In this document: in pieces, positions 1 through 11,026 of the stretch
Layout of the letters: every line of letters starts with the position of its first letter
Numbering within the stretch: the first letter of the stretch is position 1
Assembly (NCBI GenBank): GCA_021018815.1
Contig: JAITYX010000066.1
Coordinates: 558,001-622,000 of the forward strand
Length of the DNA stretch: 64,000 bases
Direction: 5' to 3'
Source: Talinum fruticosum
Lineage: Eukaryota > Streptophyta > Magnoliopsida > Caryophyllales > Talinaceae
Notes under the pieces: model-generated
What the model was told of the DNA's origin: nothing
Database searches by the model: none
Seen by the model: only the letters and a program-made list of their open reading frames with translations
Program-made: the position numbers and the translations under genes

Positions 1-591
1 CTCCTCCGGCTCGCACACCCGCTCTCTCTCTTTTTCTTGTTCTCTTAGTCCCCGATTTCGGTCTCGCAATCCCTTCCTCTCTCTTGCCCTCGTCCTCCCT
101 CTTAGCGCTTGCTGGCCGCGGCGTTCCCTTCATTTAGGCGGCCACGGCCAAGGCTTCGGGGCTCTCACGCACTCTCCCTCTCTCGCTTTGTCTCCCTCGC
201 TCGGCCCCTCTCTCTCTCCCGTTGCTTGCTTCGTTTGGTGCCCCCTTCTTTCTTTCCTTTTCGGTGGTTTCCACCAGGTGTTGCCAGCACTCGCTTCCCT
301 ATACCAATCCCCTTCTTTTCCCTTTTTTTCCATCCTCAATATAATTAAACCACATACGTAAACATACGCGGTCTCGGATTAATACACAGCTGGTCCGGCG
401 AAGATTCAAAAGCTGGAATTAATAAGCTTCACCAATAAGAGTTACACGAACTAATAATAATTCGCTCAAATAAATTTACGAGCATCTAACCATGTATAAA
501 ACTTAGTCATTAGACCTACTCTATTTAACTAAAACTAAATAATTAACTTTAACTCATATAACCACTAACCCAAAATTACGGGTCTTACAAG
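1..591 (-). mobile_element. Tekay-like Ty3/gypsy LTR, partial (runs off left edge)
   Basis: The right end reads ...gggtcttaca, so on the minus strand the LTR starts TGTAAGACCC, the usual start of plant chromovirus (Tekay/Del) LTRs. Bases 1-330 are a C/T-rich, GC-rich stretch with several CTCTCTC runs, like the stretch inside the LTRs of the Tekay-like element at 17934-24818. It appears to interrupt the Tat/Ogre LTR that follows, since that LTR resumes mid-sequence at 592. The rest lies outside the window, so LTR fragment versus complete element cannot be decided. Open frames here are low-complexity and I do not call them genes. Confidence 0.6.
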
Positions 592-2399
592 TAGGGTTTT
601 TGTTTCGCCGTGAGGCTCTAGGGCCAAACCGGTGTGAAAGCATCGGTTTGGACCCGAGCCCGTCCACCGATCACACGGTGCAGGGGGCAACCTATACCTA
701 GTGGTGGTCGGTGCCGGCCGGAGGCTAAGGCTAAGACAGTCGGTCGCGCCCTCTAGCCTAGCTAAGTAGATCCAAGTACTCCGTGTTCACTGTTCAGTAA
801 AAAAATAGCCGAGAAGCGATTGGAAGAGAAATGACGCAAACAAAGGAGTCGCCAATCGGTTTTAAGAGAGAAAAAGTAACAAAAACATAAAAGTAAAAAT
901 TTGCTCTCTTGATCTTAGTATGGGAAAACTAAGACTGAAAGAGGCTAAAAATTGACTACATTGGTCTTTGAACCGAGAATCGGATTCGAGGGTGAGGGTA
1001 CGAAACATAGGGATAAACCCTTCCATTCCGCCCGTCCGAAGACGACCATTACTAATTCGAGTACTGAATCTAAATAATGCAAAAACACAAGCATACAACA
1101 TGTTAAGCGATATTAAAGAAACCAAACATAATAATAGAAAGCAATAAAAGCGAAAGTAAAGAAAGTAGTAAAGGCGAAACGAAAATCAAAAGCGAAAGAA
1201 AAGCAAAAAGGAAAAGAAAGCGAGAAATCTAAAAGATTACATGGAGTGGGGAGTAATTAAAAGCGATACATCGTTTGTACACAATACGGAAAGCGATAAA
1301 GAAAGCATGAAATAAAATAAACCGCTATGAGGATTCAATCCATGCCCTCAGGTTGTCCCACCTGCTAATATGAATCTTAAATCTAGATCGATTGATGCGA
1401 CAGTGGTGAATTGAAAGGGCCTTTTGTTAGTATTTTGTGGAGATAGATAGGTAGATGTGTGATTGATGGAGGTCTCGGGTTCGGATGTAGTAGCAGATAA
1501 GGAATAGAATATGAATAGGCTAAAAATGGACCAAGACATCGGAGTACGTAATGGAGTATTCGGTAGCTCTTAGGAAAATTTCATGAGAGTAACATTGAGG
1601 GATGAGCCATTGAGAGAATGAGAGCCAAGGATTTCTATTTATAGGGAAAAGTTAGGTCAAGGAAATGACCTAGGGTTAGCTCGGCCAGCCGTCCGTAAGC
1701 GGCAGCGAGAACCGTGCCCAAATAATCGGAAGATTGAATCGGATAGAGTTAGGATAAGATCGGATATAACCCGGTTCACGGCACCGGCCACGCAGCATGC
1801 CTAGGGTTTCATGCCTTAGCGTTTTGAAGAGGGAGTATCTAAGCCAAAATGCAACGTTCCACTTAAAATATGTAGGGTGAGTGGGGCCATAGCAGCTTTC
1901 CAAAAGTGGAAAGTTTCCATTTTTGGCGGGTTTCCATTTTAGCGAGGTTTCTATTTTTGGCATGTTTTATTTTTGGTGCGGGATGCGTGCTCCTAGTCTC
2001 GGGTGGACTATGTTGTGGCCAAAATGCAGCACTTTGATGCTTGTGATCATGAAATACAGCCCCTAACGTCGTCTTAAGGTCTTCGACTCCTTGTCCGGTT
2101 GGATCGAAGTGAAACGCAGATGCTCTAAGCCTAGAATTTCCTCGTACACAGCAATGAACTCGTCGTCTCTCGAAGGCCTGGCCCGTGCTTGGACCGTCCA
2201 AAAGAAAAGGGGATTTTTGGATCGATTTAAGGCAAAAGGCTATTTATGTGGTGTCTGGGGGTTCTTTATAGTTTATTGGCTTCCATCGCACCAATCAAAT
2301 CTCGACCGTGATCGAAATCCACAAACAGGACTTGGTATCTCATCATCGGGTCAACAAATAAATAAAATAGAAAAGGCATGACACTTTTAGGTGTCTACA
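592..2399 (-). mobile_element. Tat/Ogre-like Ty3/gypsy LTR (copy X1), interrupted
   Basis: On the minus strand the sequence starts TGTAGACACC at 2399, typical of Tat/Ogre-type LTRs. It shares long stretches with copies at 8705-9950, 16837-17933 and 44763-46060: the CCTGTTTGTGGATT block near the start, the repeated ATGGAAAC blocks around 1900-1960, the TATA region at 1635, and the CTCTCTTAAAACCGATTGGCGACTCC block at 845-870 (bases given in parts here; the TGGCGACTCC core is 845-854). The 3' part (842-592) matches sequence that is inside the LTR of copy X3, so the LTR continues past 592 and was split by the element ending at 591. No coding region is supported here. Confidence 0.65.
1635..1644 (-). 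promoter_or_regulatory. LTR TATA box of Tat/Ogre copy X1
   Basis: The plus strand reads ctatttatag, so the minus strand has CTATAAATAG. The same box precedes the homologous LTR segment at 17563 (plus strand, cctataaatagagg). It is the likely promoter of the retroelement transcript. Confidence 0.55.
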
Positions 2400-2769
2400 G
2401 ATATCTGCAAGATGTTACTCGAAGAAAGTGGAGATTGGGGTAACAATTGGACAAGCTCTAACCGAGGATGGAGAATATGAAGCAAGATCGGATAATGACT
2501 TAGATGAGTTTAATGTGTCATTAGAAGATGAAGAGATACAATATGAAATTCATGTCTACTATGTTATTGATGATGAGGATAATACGGATGATGTTGACAC
2601 AAATGATAAGATGTTTGATGGACAACTTTGGGAACCTCAGCCTAATGGGGCATAAAATTCAAATAGTGGGACATGTTTATAAACAAGCAACAAATCATGA
2701 GTGTTGTTAGGGACTATTGTGTGCGGGAGGCGAAGAAAGAACGCCTCCATTAGATACATTGTTAAGTGT
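2400..2769 (+). pseudogene. MULE (Mutator-like) transposase fragment, 5' piece
   Basis: This frame encodes an acidic stretch (about 2430-2650) and then residues ending VVRDYCVREAKKERL, which resembles the N-terminal zinc/DNA-binding region of plant MuDR-type transposases (pattern of aromatic residue, F, and RDYCVREG). The reading frame shifts near 2655. The following cysteine-containing segment is cut at 2769 by a solo LTR and continues at 5521. The left edge is the start of the Tat/Ogre LTR at 2399. No terminal inverted repeats are visible, so it is a truncated remnant, not a complete transposon. The transposase class is inferred from pattern only. Confidence 0.5.
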
Positions 2770-5515
2770 TGTAACAACCCGACCCTAAATCACAACTATT
2801 TATTTCAAATCACATTATTTATTTTATTAATTACAAGATTTATATGATCGAGCGCGTGCACTTCAATTTGGTATCTTAAATTTAAACTATTTTTATCTCG
2901 TATGTTATGCGGCTAAGGCGACGAAGTGGCCCTAATAAAAATCTCGTAATAAGATTATAAATTATGAACATCATTACTAAAATAAAATTTAAAAGTAACA
3001 ATAAAACAAAACAAAGCAAATCAATAAATGAATAAATAAATAAATAAAAATAAAATTTTCAGATTTTTGAAAGAAAAATCCAGAAACGGATTTTTCTGGA
3101 AATTATGAAAAAAATAAAATAAAATAAAATAAAATAAAATAAAATAAAATAAAATAAAAAAATGAATGAGGCGGTTAAAACCAAAATAAACAGGCTTCAA
3201 TTCACTTGCCTCACTCGCTTCCCTCCTCCCGTTCTTCCCTCGCTTCCCCGCTTCCTCCCCTCATCCTCCCCTGCCTCACCATCTCTCTCTGCTGCCTTCC
3301 CCTCCGGCCACCGGACGCCACCAACGCCGGCCGAGGCCGGCGCTAGGCGCTGCCGGCGGCGCCCTCTCCCTCTCCCTCGCGCTACTCGCTCTGTCCTTCC
3401 TCGCGTGCTCGCTCGCGTCCCTCGCTTCTCCCTCTCGCTGGCATCGCCTCCTTCGGCCCAAGCACGACCAACGCCGGCTGGAAGACCGGCGCCGGTCACC
3501 ATTCTCTCACTCTATCTCTCTCACTCTCCCGCGCTCTAGCTCTCCGCGTGTTCGCAGACGCGGCCCGGTTCCTCGCCGCGGGCCATTTCACAGCCACCCA
3601 CCGGCTGCTGCAACTGCCGGAATTCGCCGCCGATGCTGGCCGGTGGCCGCTCGAGTTCAGCTGCACCGCCATCACTCCACCCTCCTCTTGGCTGCCATCT
3701 CTTGGTTTTGAAGGTAAAACTCTAAACCCTAAATTATCAATTTCGTTATCTATTTGAGCAATTATAACCGTAAATTGAAGCATAATTAGAAATATATTTG
3801 TGGAGTAAACTCAAAGATTAATTTGGGGAAAATTCGAATTGGCATGGAGGATTTAGGTTTGGTGTTGTGGTGAATTGATTGTACGAATGTGAATAAATGT
3901 GATTCCTTTTGGGAAGTTATGAATTAACGAATGAGATTAGGGAGGTTTTATTAGCGAATGGAATAATTGGGTGGAACTATTACATTTTGGAAATGATTAT
4001 ATTGAGCAAACGAAGGAGAATGTGTGCGTAGAAGTTGAAATTCGATAATGTATAAGTGTACGGGCATGGAAAATAATTGAGCATTAGGTTTGCCTAATCG
4101 TGGTTGTGAATGTGAAATTTGTCGAGAGAACAATGCCTATGATCTTAACATGGTGTATGTACGAGTTTTGAGCAATTCGATGGATTATGGAACCTTCCTG
4201 TAGGAAGACATTCGAGGGATTAATCAACTGCCTAACTATGAGTCTTGAATGCACGAAAGGGAGAAGTGAGGAAGAAAATTTGGAATAAGTGTCCATTAGG
4301 TATACATATATATATATATACATACACCATTTTCAATCCAAGTCAACTAGCAAATCGAATCACACCAACATTATTGGGTATTTAGTTAGCCTAACCAACT
4401 TCTTTAATTAATATAAATTATATTCAATAAACGCAGTAAAGCTAAGTAATACAAACATTAGTTTAATCGATTTTCATACGAATATAAGAAATGAAATACA
4501 TTGCTAAAGCTTATACAAATTCAAGCATTAAAACTCGAGAAAACATATTTAACCCTAGAATCCATTTTAAACGAACAGAGGCCACTTCGTTGCCGAACAA
4601 CTGCTGACTCAAATTTCTGCAAAAGGGGAGAAACAAATATTCTCAATTCAGTACGTTCATTGCTCGTACCTTTCGAAAATTCACATATTTCATCAAATCT
4701 CAACATTTCTCATATATATAATTAATAATGAATCATTTGCAAATCAAGTTTTGCCACCTAATCAAGTGGTCCCCGCTCAATCATCAATTATCGGGGCTTA
4801 TGCCCATCAATTATCAATCATCGTGGCGTATGCCCAACCCGCGCGGCTTCAACTCGGGTTCTCGGTCGGCCGGGAGGTGTGCACCTTACTAAGATCGTAT
4901 CAATTATCAAGGGGTTCCACTTTCGGATAATAACCGGCAAGCAAGTTTTACTTATATTCTCTCCCCGATTTCAAACTAAAATGAATTGAAATGCGCGCGC
5001 TCAATCAACATACTCTTCAAAGTTATTTTACGAGTACGAGAATGTGCGTGCGAGTTTCGACTCACTCTTTCAAATATTTTACTGTTTTTGTTTTAGGAAG
5101 AAGCATTGGTGAACAATCAACAATTTCCTAAGTCCGATGAAGGCAAACCCTAGCCAGCCACGTGGCATTCGCAGATCTCGAAGGTATATAGACGCTCACG
5201 AGTGATTTTACCTTCAACCAGGGGTAGGTATGGCCTTGGAGAATTACCGTAGGTTATATAAATATTATGTTGCTAAATCGATGAACCGTATTTTGGGATG
5301 ATTTAGCTACCTGGGTCGTAAGTAGTTACTTCTAACAGGATCAATGGAAATATAACAGTGGATGCATAAATTGAGTTTCAATTTAATTTCATATATTTAG
5401 CCTTGTCCTATTTTTAGGACGGCGGTAACGTCTTCGATCGTTACCTTCCGCTGCGACCTTACGTAATAGTCCCTAATGAAGGGATTATTAAGTAATGATG
5501 ATTGGGGGCGTTACA
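2770..5515 (+). mobile_element. Solo LTR, Tekay-like Ty3/gypsy, with target duplication
   Basis: The element starts TGTAACAACCCGACC and ends GGGGCGTTACA, with canonical TG...CA ends. The flanking 5 bp are identical, AGTGT at 2765-2769 and AGTGT at 5516-5520, so this is a complete insertion now reduced to one 2746-bp LTR. There is no internal region or second LTR. It carries an AAAAT microsatellite (about 3112-3160), a very GC-rich stretch (3200-3710) followed by a GAAGGTAAAAC sequence that resembles an exon-intron border, and an AT dinucleotide run (4304-4322). Frames within the GC-rich part are low-complexity and not called as genes. Removing it restores the MULE frame region on both sides. 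Confidence 0.88.
3112..3160 (+). repeat. (AAAAT)n microsatellite
   Basis: About nine consecutive AAAAT units lie in the solo LTR, just before its GC-rich region. Confidence 0.85.
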
Positions 5516-5730
5516 AGTGTGCACATAAAAGTTACAAATTGAAGCTTCGTGCTTCTAGACTTCCTCGATGGGAGAACTTTTCAAGTGAAAACATACAATG
5601 GCAAACATCATCGAAGTTGTCCAACTCTTGTGGAAATCTAATGGCAGGTTCCGGTGGATTTTTGAAAAATTCATAAATGATTGTAGACATAACCTAAACA
5701 TGAGTGCTGCAGATTTGGGTAACTTTTAAT
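5516..5730 (+). pseudogene. MULE transposase fragment, 3' piece
   Basis: This continues the fragment at 2400-2769 after the solo LTR. Across the junction the protein pattern runs to KCAHKSYKLKLRAS, matching the cysteine plus LxAS segment of the MULE DNA-binding domain. Further on, a shifted frame gives WIFEKFINDCRHNLNMSAAD, matching the conserved segment just downstream in such proteins (S/R-W-I-xx-K/F-xx-x-R-x-NP). At least one frameshift (near 5640) separates the two. The match ends at about 5730, where the sequence changes character. Confidence 0.55.
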
Positions 5731-7381
5731 TACTCCCTGCCTTCTATAACTTTTAATTCGTTTCTTTTATTTTAGTTGTCAAAAATAGGAAAAAAATAAA
5801 AATAGAAAAACAAACCCTACGTCTTTCTTCGCTCGACGCTCGCTGGTTGCTCGGCTTCGCTCCGTAAACCGTGCGCTTGGGTCTTCTTCTTCTTCTCCTC
5901 GGACTCTCGTCGACCGGTCGTCTCAGGTCATCTCCGGTCGTCTCCTCCACGACCGCACCACGAGTCCTCCGGTCTCCGGTCGTCTCCTCCATGGCTGCAC
6001 CTCAGGTCCTCGCTGTCACCGCTAAGCCTCAAATCCCTAACTCTCTCCCTCCTAACCCACGCTCGTCATCGCTACGGATCTACGCTCTCCTTCGGTCACC
6101 GGCGTCATCGCTCCCCTCGGTCACCAGCGTTGTCGCTCCCCTCGATCACCGACATTTTCTTTCCGGGGAAGAGCTTTCACATTCTCTCGTTTGCTATTTG
6201 CTGCAAATTTTCGGTAGTCTCTAACTCTAATCTCTAATCTCTACTCTTATTATCTGTTTTCTCTACTCTCTCTCTCGCCGCTTGGTGTGTGCTCTCTCTC
6301 GCTGTCACAAATTACAATTGGATGAGGATATGTATGTTTCGGGAAGGTGAATGGCTCTCAACATTGGTTAAATTGATTGTTTAGTAATGTTATTATGCAA
6401 ATTTGGGGAGTCATAATCTGGGTCGTTAGGAAGGGAATTGCAACTAACACTATCTCGTCTAACTACGAATTATAAATTGGGGAGTCATAATCTGTACAGT
6501 TAGTAGAGATGAAACAGGAATTAGAGGCGAGAGGATGAACAATAGGAATTATCAAAGCTATACTTGTCTAACGACAAAGATGGATATAAATTACAATTGG
6601 TGTTCTCTGCATTTGGGTTCATTGTAGGCTTGTTACTAATTCTCTTTTTTAAATTTTTTTCTTTATTATTATTGTTATGATGATCATACTCTTATTTTTC
6701 TTTGATTTTTGATTGTCAATTTATTATTATAGTATAAAACCTTGGGAACATTCGCTTGTATTCATTTTCCAGAGCTGAGCTCATCTCTCGTTAATCTCTT
6801 ATTTTCATGCCTGCATTGTATTTGTTTTATTGTGTATATATACACCATGTGTTCATATCTCGCACACTCCTTGAACTAATGTGCAGTGATGGGGATGCAT
6901 GATTGGATTGTTTAATTCCGTGAACACTCCTTGAACCAGTTTGTAGTCAATATTGAATTGGATTCAGTTGTTTAGAACATGCCTTGAAATGATTTTATTT
7001 TCCAAACTTGGTCAACTTTACCCAACTTATCTTAAAATGATTCAGTTTGTAGCCAATATTGAAATGATTCAGTTTATAGTCAATATTGAATTGGATTCAG
7101 CTTGTTTAGAACATGCCTTCAAATGATTCATTTGTTTAGAACATGCATAATTGAATTGGATTGTTTAGATAAAAAAGGCTGATTGTTTTTAGAACATGCA
7201 TAATTCAATTTGTAGTCAATATTTCCCAACCCATGGAAAGTTTAAAGGCCCAAGTAGGTGCTAAAAGCCTTGCAGGTCTCGAGCGGATGTATGATAGCTA
7301 TACATAATTCAGCTTGTTTAGAACATGTATGATTGTTTTTAGAACTTATCTTATTTTTGTTAAACTTATTATTGCACGCTT
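5731..7381 (+). other. 5' leader and probable intron of the hAT remnant
   Basis: There is no conserved coding sequence here. Bases 5820-6210 are a pyrimidine- and CG-rich, exon-like stretch (many CGTC and CTC runs) ending TTTTCGGTAGTC, a possible splice donor at 6212. Bases 6215-7380 are AT-rich and intron-like, with several copies of a degenerate TTGTTTAGAACATGC unit between 6965 and 7345. The hAT coding frame opens at 7382. An intron-containing leader is an inference from base composition. The first bases (TACTCCCTGCCTTCTATAA at 5731) resemble a Stowaway end, but no partner end was found. Confidence 0.4.
6965..7345 (+). repeat. Degenerate local repeats (TTGTTTAGAACATGC unit)
   Basis: Variants of TTGTTTAGAACATGC occur near 6969, 7107, 7133, 7186 and 7313, mixed with repeated CAATATTGAATTGGATTC segments. 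Spacing is irregular, so they look like scrambled local duplications rather than a regular tandem array. Confidence 0.6.
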
Positions 7382-8704
7382 ATGGAATTAGATAGTGAAG
7401 ATGGTGGACGTCTCTTTGACATTGATGATAACAATCCAATTGATGTCCATATTGACTTGAACGAGGAGTCAAATAATTAAGGCAACGTGTATTCTTCCAC
7501 AAGTACTAATGTTGGTGGACCTAGAAGTGCAGTATGGCTGGAGTATTTGGTAATACCTGCATCGACATCTACAGATGGGAATAAGCGAGCAACTTGTAGA
7601 CATTGCGAATCAAAGACTTTTTAGCAGACTCAAGGTATGGAACTAGCAACATGAAGAAGCATCTTGACAAGTGCAAACCGTATCTAGAAGCAAAGGTTGC
7701 TCAAGAGGCTTCCGACCAACCTATCGGGTTTGATCCACAAGTTTTTCGTCAATTGGTAGCTAAGGTAATCATAAGGCATGGTTATAGTTTTTCATGGGTT
7801 GAGCATCAAGGAAATAGGGAAATTCATGCATATCTCGAACAACAAAGTCCTAACTATAACTAGGAATATTGCAAAAGCGGATTGCTCGAAATTGCATGCT
7901 CATTTGAAAAAGAAAGTAAAAGATACTTTGCTTTCACTTCCGGGGAATTTCTTTAACTTTTGATTTATGGACTTCTTGTCAAACCAAGGGATATTTGTGT
8001 TTCACTGCTCATTATGTGGATTCTAATTGGAAGTTGCATGGTAAAGTCTTGAATTTTCGTCACGTGGAACCACCCGATACAGGCCCTGTTTTGTGTGAAA
8101 TTGTGTTTCATTTGCTAATAGATTGGGGCATTGAGCATAAGGTCTTTTCCTTAACTTTGGACAATGCATCTAGTAATGATAGAATGCAAGATGATTTGAA
8201 ATTGAAACTTTTGGATAAGGGGTATTTGTTGAGCACTCGGGAATATTTTCATGTTCGATGTGCAGCACATATTTTAAATCTTATTGTGAAAGATGGTTTG
8301 AAGGCAATTGATGATTGTGTGGTTAAGATTAGAGAAACCGTAAAGTATGTCAAATGATCGGAGAGTAGCAAATTGCATTTTAAGGCTTGTGTGGAACGAA
8401 GTGAGATTAAGGAAACCAAAGCCTTATGGTTAGATGTTCCTACTAGATGGAATTCGACATACTTTATGCTTGATAGAGAACTTATCTATTGCAAAGCTTT
8501 TAAACACTTTTATCTTACCGATTGTTCTTATACAAGTTTTCCTTCGGATGATGAATGGGAAAGAGTTGAAAGAATTCATGAACTTCTTGGTCCTTTTTGT
8601 GAAATTACTGAAATGTTCTCTCGGTAGTCGGTATCCCACGGCAAATTTGTACATTGAAAATGTATGGAAGATAGATATGTTCCTAAAAGAGCAATCGGAA
8701 AGTA
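7382..8704 (+). pseudogene. hAT transposase pseudogene (RICESLEEPER/Ac type)
   Basis: hAT transposases cut and paste their element through an RNase H-like domain interrupted by an alpha-helical insert. The frame opens at ATG 7382. A BED zinc finger follows (W at about 7540, then CRHCESKTF...GTSNMKKHLDKC to 7671), then the IRHGYSFSWVEHQGNREIHA segment typical of plant hAT proteins, cut by a stop at 7861. The catalytic part runs 7995-8630: YVDSNWKLHGKVLNF, the LTLDNASSND aspartate motif, and HVRCAAHILNLIVKDGLK. TRWNSTYFMLDR follows after a stop at 8355. The C-terminal hAT dimerization domain is missing because a Tat/Ogre LTR piece begins at about 8705. There are at least four stops or frameshifts. 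No terminal inverted repeats were found. It is non-functional. Confidence 0.85.
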
Positions 8705-9950
8705 GGGAGCCTTGGCTCTCATTCTCCTAATAACTCAACCCTCAATGTTACTCTATTGAAATTCGCCTAAGAGCTACTCGAATACTCTCCTTGGTATTCC
8801 GATCTCTTGGTCCCTTTTCAGCCTATTCTCATTTTACTCTCCAATCTCACCACATCTAAACCCATAAACTCCATCATTCATTCGTATACCTATTCACCTC
8901 CACAAAATACTCAAAAAAGTGCTTTTAATTTACGACCATTACATCACCGGATCTAGATCCGAGATCTAGATCAGCAGGTGGGACAACTTGAGGGTACAGA
9001 TCCAGTTTTCACAATGATTTATTTTATTTTATGCTTTCTTTATTATTTTTCGCATTGTGGACAAACGATGTATAGCTTTTAAATCCACCCCGCCCGATGT
9101 AATCTTTTAGTTTTGTACTTTCGTTTTTATCGCTTTCCTTTACTATTATCTTGGTTGTTTTAATTTGACTTAGCATGTTACTTACTTGCCTATTTTACAT
9201 TATTTGAATTCACTATTCGAACTAGTAAGGGTTGTCTTCGGACGGGCGAAACAGAAGGGGTTATCCCTACGTTTCATACCCTCGCCCTCAAATTGATTCT
9301 CGGTTCAAAGAATGATGGAGTTACTTTTAGCCTCTTTCAGTCTTATTTTTCCCAAACTAAGATTAAGAGAGCATTTATTTTGTTTTTGTTAGCTTTTCTC
9401 TCCTAAAAACTTAGTGGCGACTCCCTTTTGTTTATTTCTTCTAAATTTGCATCTTGGCTATTTTTTTACCGCAGGATAAGAAAAGAGGTTCTGGATCCGC
9501 CAGCCACGGCAGAGGTCGAGGCTGATCTTCTCAGCCCCGGCCTCCGGCGCGCCGACCACCTTTGAGTGCAGGCTGGTACCTGCACCGAGTGGTCGATAGG
9601 TAGGGGTTCGGTCCGGAATGGTGTTTTCAAACCGATCCGGCCCTAAAGCCTCACAACAGATTTAGAACTCTAATTTTATTTATCTTTCGGTTAAGAAATA
9701 ATATCCTGGGACTTCTCAAAATAATTTCTAAAATAAAATAATCAATAAAACTGCCATTCAAACTTTTCTTAATCCGCTTTAAATTAGAATTAATAAAATT
9801 CAGAAATCTTAATAAAAGGTTCATCCCCAAATTCCAAAATCCATTTTCTAAAACTATTTTCAAAATCAATCTTTAAAAAGAGACCCGACACAAGTGGGAA
9901 AACTTAGCGGGCCCCTGCTGGTCGTGGTTCAACAGGGTTTCGCCGTAATC
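8705..9950 (+). mobile_element. Tat/Ogre-like LTR, 3' part (copy X2)
   Basis: From about 8705 this matches, on the opposite strand, copy X1 (1630 down to 592) and X4 (46060 down to 45190): CCTTGGCTCTCATTCTCC, CCGATCTCTTGGTCCC, the TGGCGACTCC block at 9415-9424 and the block around 9640-9740. It begins just downstream of where the TATA box would be, so the first part of the LTR is missing. The hAT pseudogene is truncated at this same junction. The end is set only approximately, where homology to the LTR of X3 fades and leader sequence shared with X5 and X3 begins. Confidence 0.6.
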
Positions 9951-10106
9951 TGGGTTTGAAAAGGTTAGAACAATTCAAGTAAGGAGTCTAGTACTGCATC
10001 CCGCATTCAACACCTCGATCAACTCTAGTGCAACTAACCTCGGAGCACTTAACATTGATTCAATTTATCTTTCATCGTCGAGAGCGCCAAAAGAAATTCC
10101 TCGCTA

Positions 10107-11026
10107 ATGGATGAAGAACCACATCTATCTCCCATTATCTCTTTGCTCAACGAATCCTCGGCTAAGTTGGAAGCCTGGATTAAGGCTCAAGATTAAATCT
10201 ATGTCTAAAAATCTTACTCTTATCCTAAAGACTCTTCAACAAAATAAGAAAAACAAAGGAGTAGAGGAAGAAGAAACTCGACCACCTAATGAACCAACAC
10301 CTAATGGTCCACCGCCTCGATGACCCACTCCTCATACTCAATCTCCTCCGAAACCGGTCCCGAGCCTAAGCCTAATTCATGTAAAGATCAGATAGAGCAA
10401 ATGCTAAGAGAATCCTCCATGTTTAAGAGTCATTACTTTGACCTCATGGGATTCACTTTAATCCCTATAGGGAAACTACCTCTTATATTTATCATGCCGG
10501 ACACCAAGTTTCATGGTTCCGAAAATCCCTATCACCATGTTCACAACTTCATAGGAGAAATGACTCTAAAGAACATACCGAAGATACATCATATCATTTT
10601 CCCTTGGACGTTTGATAAAGATGTTATGAAATGGTATAATGTAATCAAACCACACAAGGTCATTCATTGGACTGATCTTTGTAAGGAGTTCTTACACCAA
10701 TACTCATACAACACCAACCTCCCTGTCACCCTTCGTGATATAGAGCTAATCAAACATGGAGAGAAAGAAAGTTTCACTAATTTTCTCACTAGATGGAAGA
10801 CAAAGACTCGCCCATATGGTAGATCAACCTTCCGAAAAGATCAAGTCGGGATCATTGTAAAGAACCTCCGACTCGCCTATAATCAACATTTGAAGTTCCT
10901 ACCCTTCATGAGCTTCATTGCCCTTAAAGATATGGGTATTATGATCGAAGAAGAGCTGTCCAACGTGACCACAAAAGCCATGGTGAGTTATAGAGGTGGT
11001 TATAATAAGGACAAGAAGAATCAATA
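10107..11026 (+). pseudogene. Tat/Ogre-like gag, broken (copy X2)
   Basis: Gag forms the particle that packages the retroelement RNA. The start ATG at 10107 gives MDEEPHLSPIISLLNES, and the minus-strand copy X5 has a similarly placed start. Stops near 10195-10320 break the N-terminal part. From 10320 a 235-residue frame holds the retrotransposon gag domain: FHGSENPYHHVHNF, FPWTFDKDVMKWYNVI, WTDLCKEFLHQYSYNTNLP, then ESFTNFLTRWKTK and IMIEEELSNVTTKA. This matches the plant Ty3/gypsy Retrotrans_gag pattern (LxGxAxxWY, FxxxFxxN, ESFxxFxxRWR). The C-terminal zinc-finger part and pol are absent. At about 11027 it joins an inverted gag copy. The upstream leader, 9951-10106, has AAAAGGTTAGAACAATTCAA in common with X3 and X5. 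Confidence 0.75.

Noticed and set aside
109..348. Open frames at the left edge
   Set aside because: C/T-rich LTR sequence gives long open frames by composition alone.
3162..3539. Open frame in GC-rich stretch of the solo LTR
   Set aside because: Low-complexity composition (Pro, Ser, Arg); no homology pattern. It is LTR leader sequence.
3717..3740. Telomere-like CCCTAAA
   Set aside because: A single copy only; not a telomeric array.
8705..9950. X2 as a retrocopied transcript starting at the LTR transcription start
   Set aside because: It begins close to, but probably upstream of, the expected start site, with no poly-A and no clean target duplication, so simple truncation is more likely.
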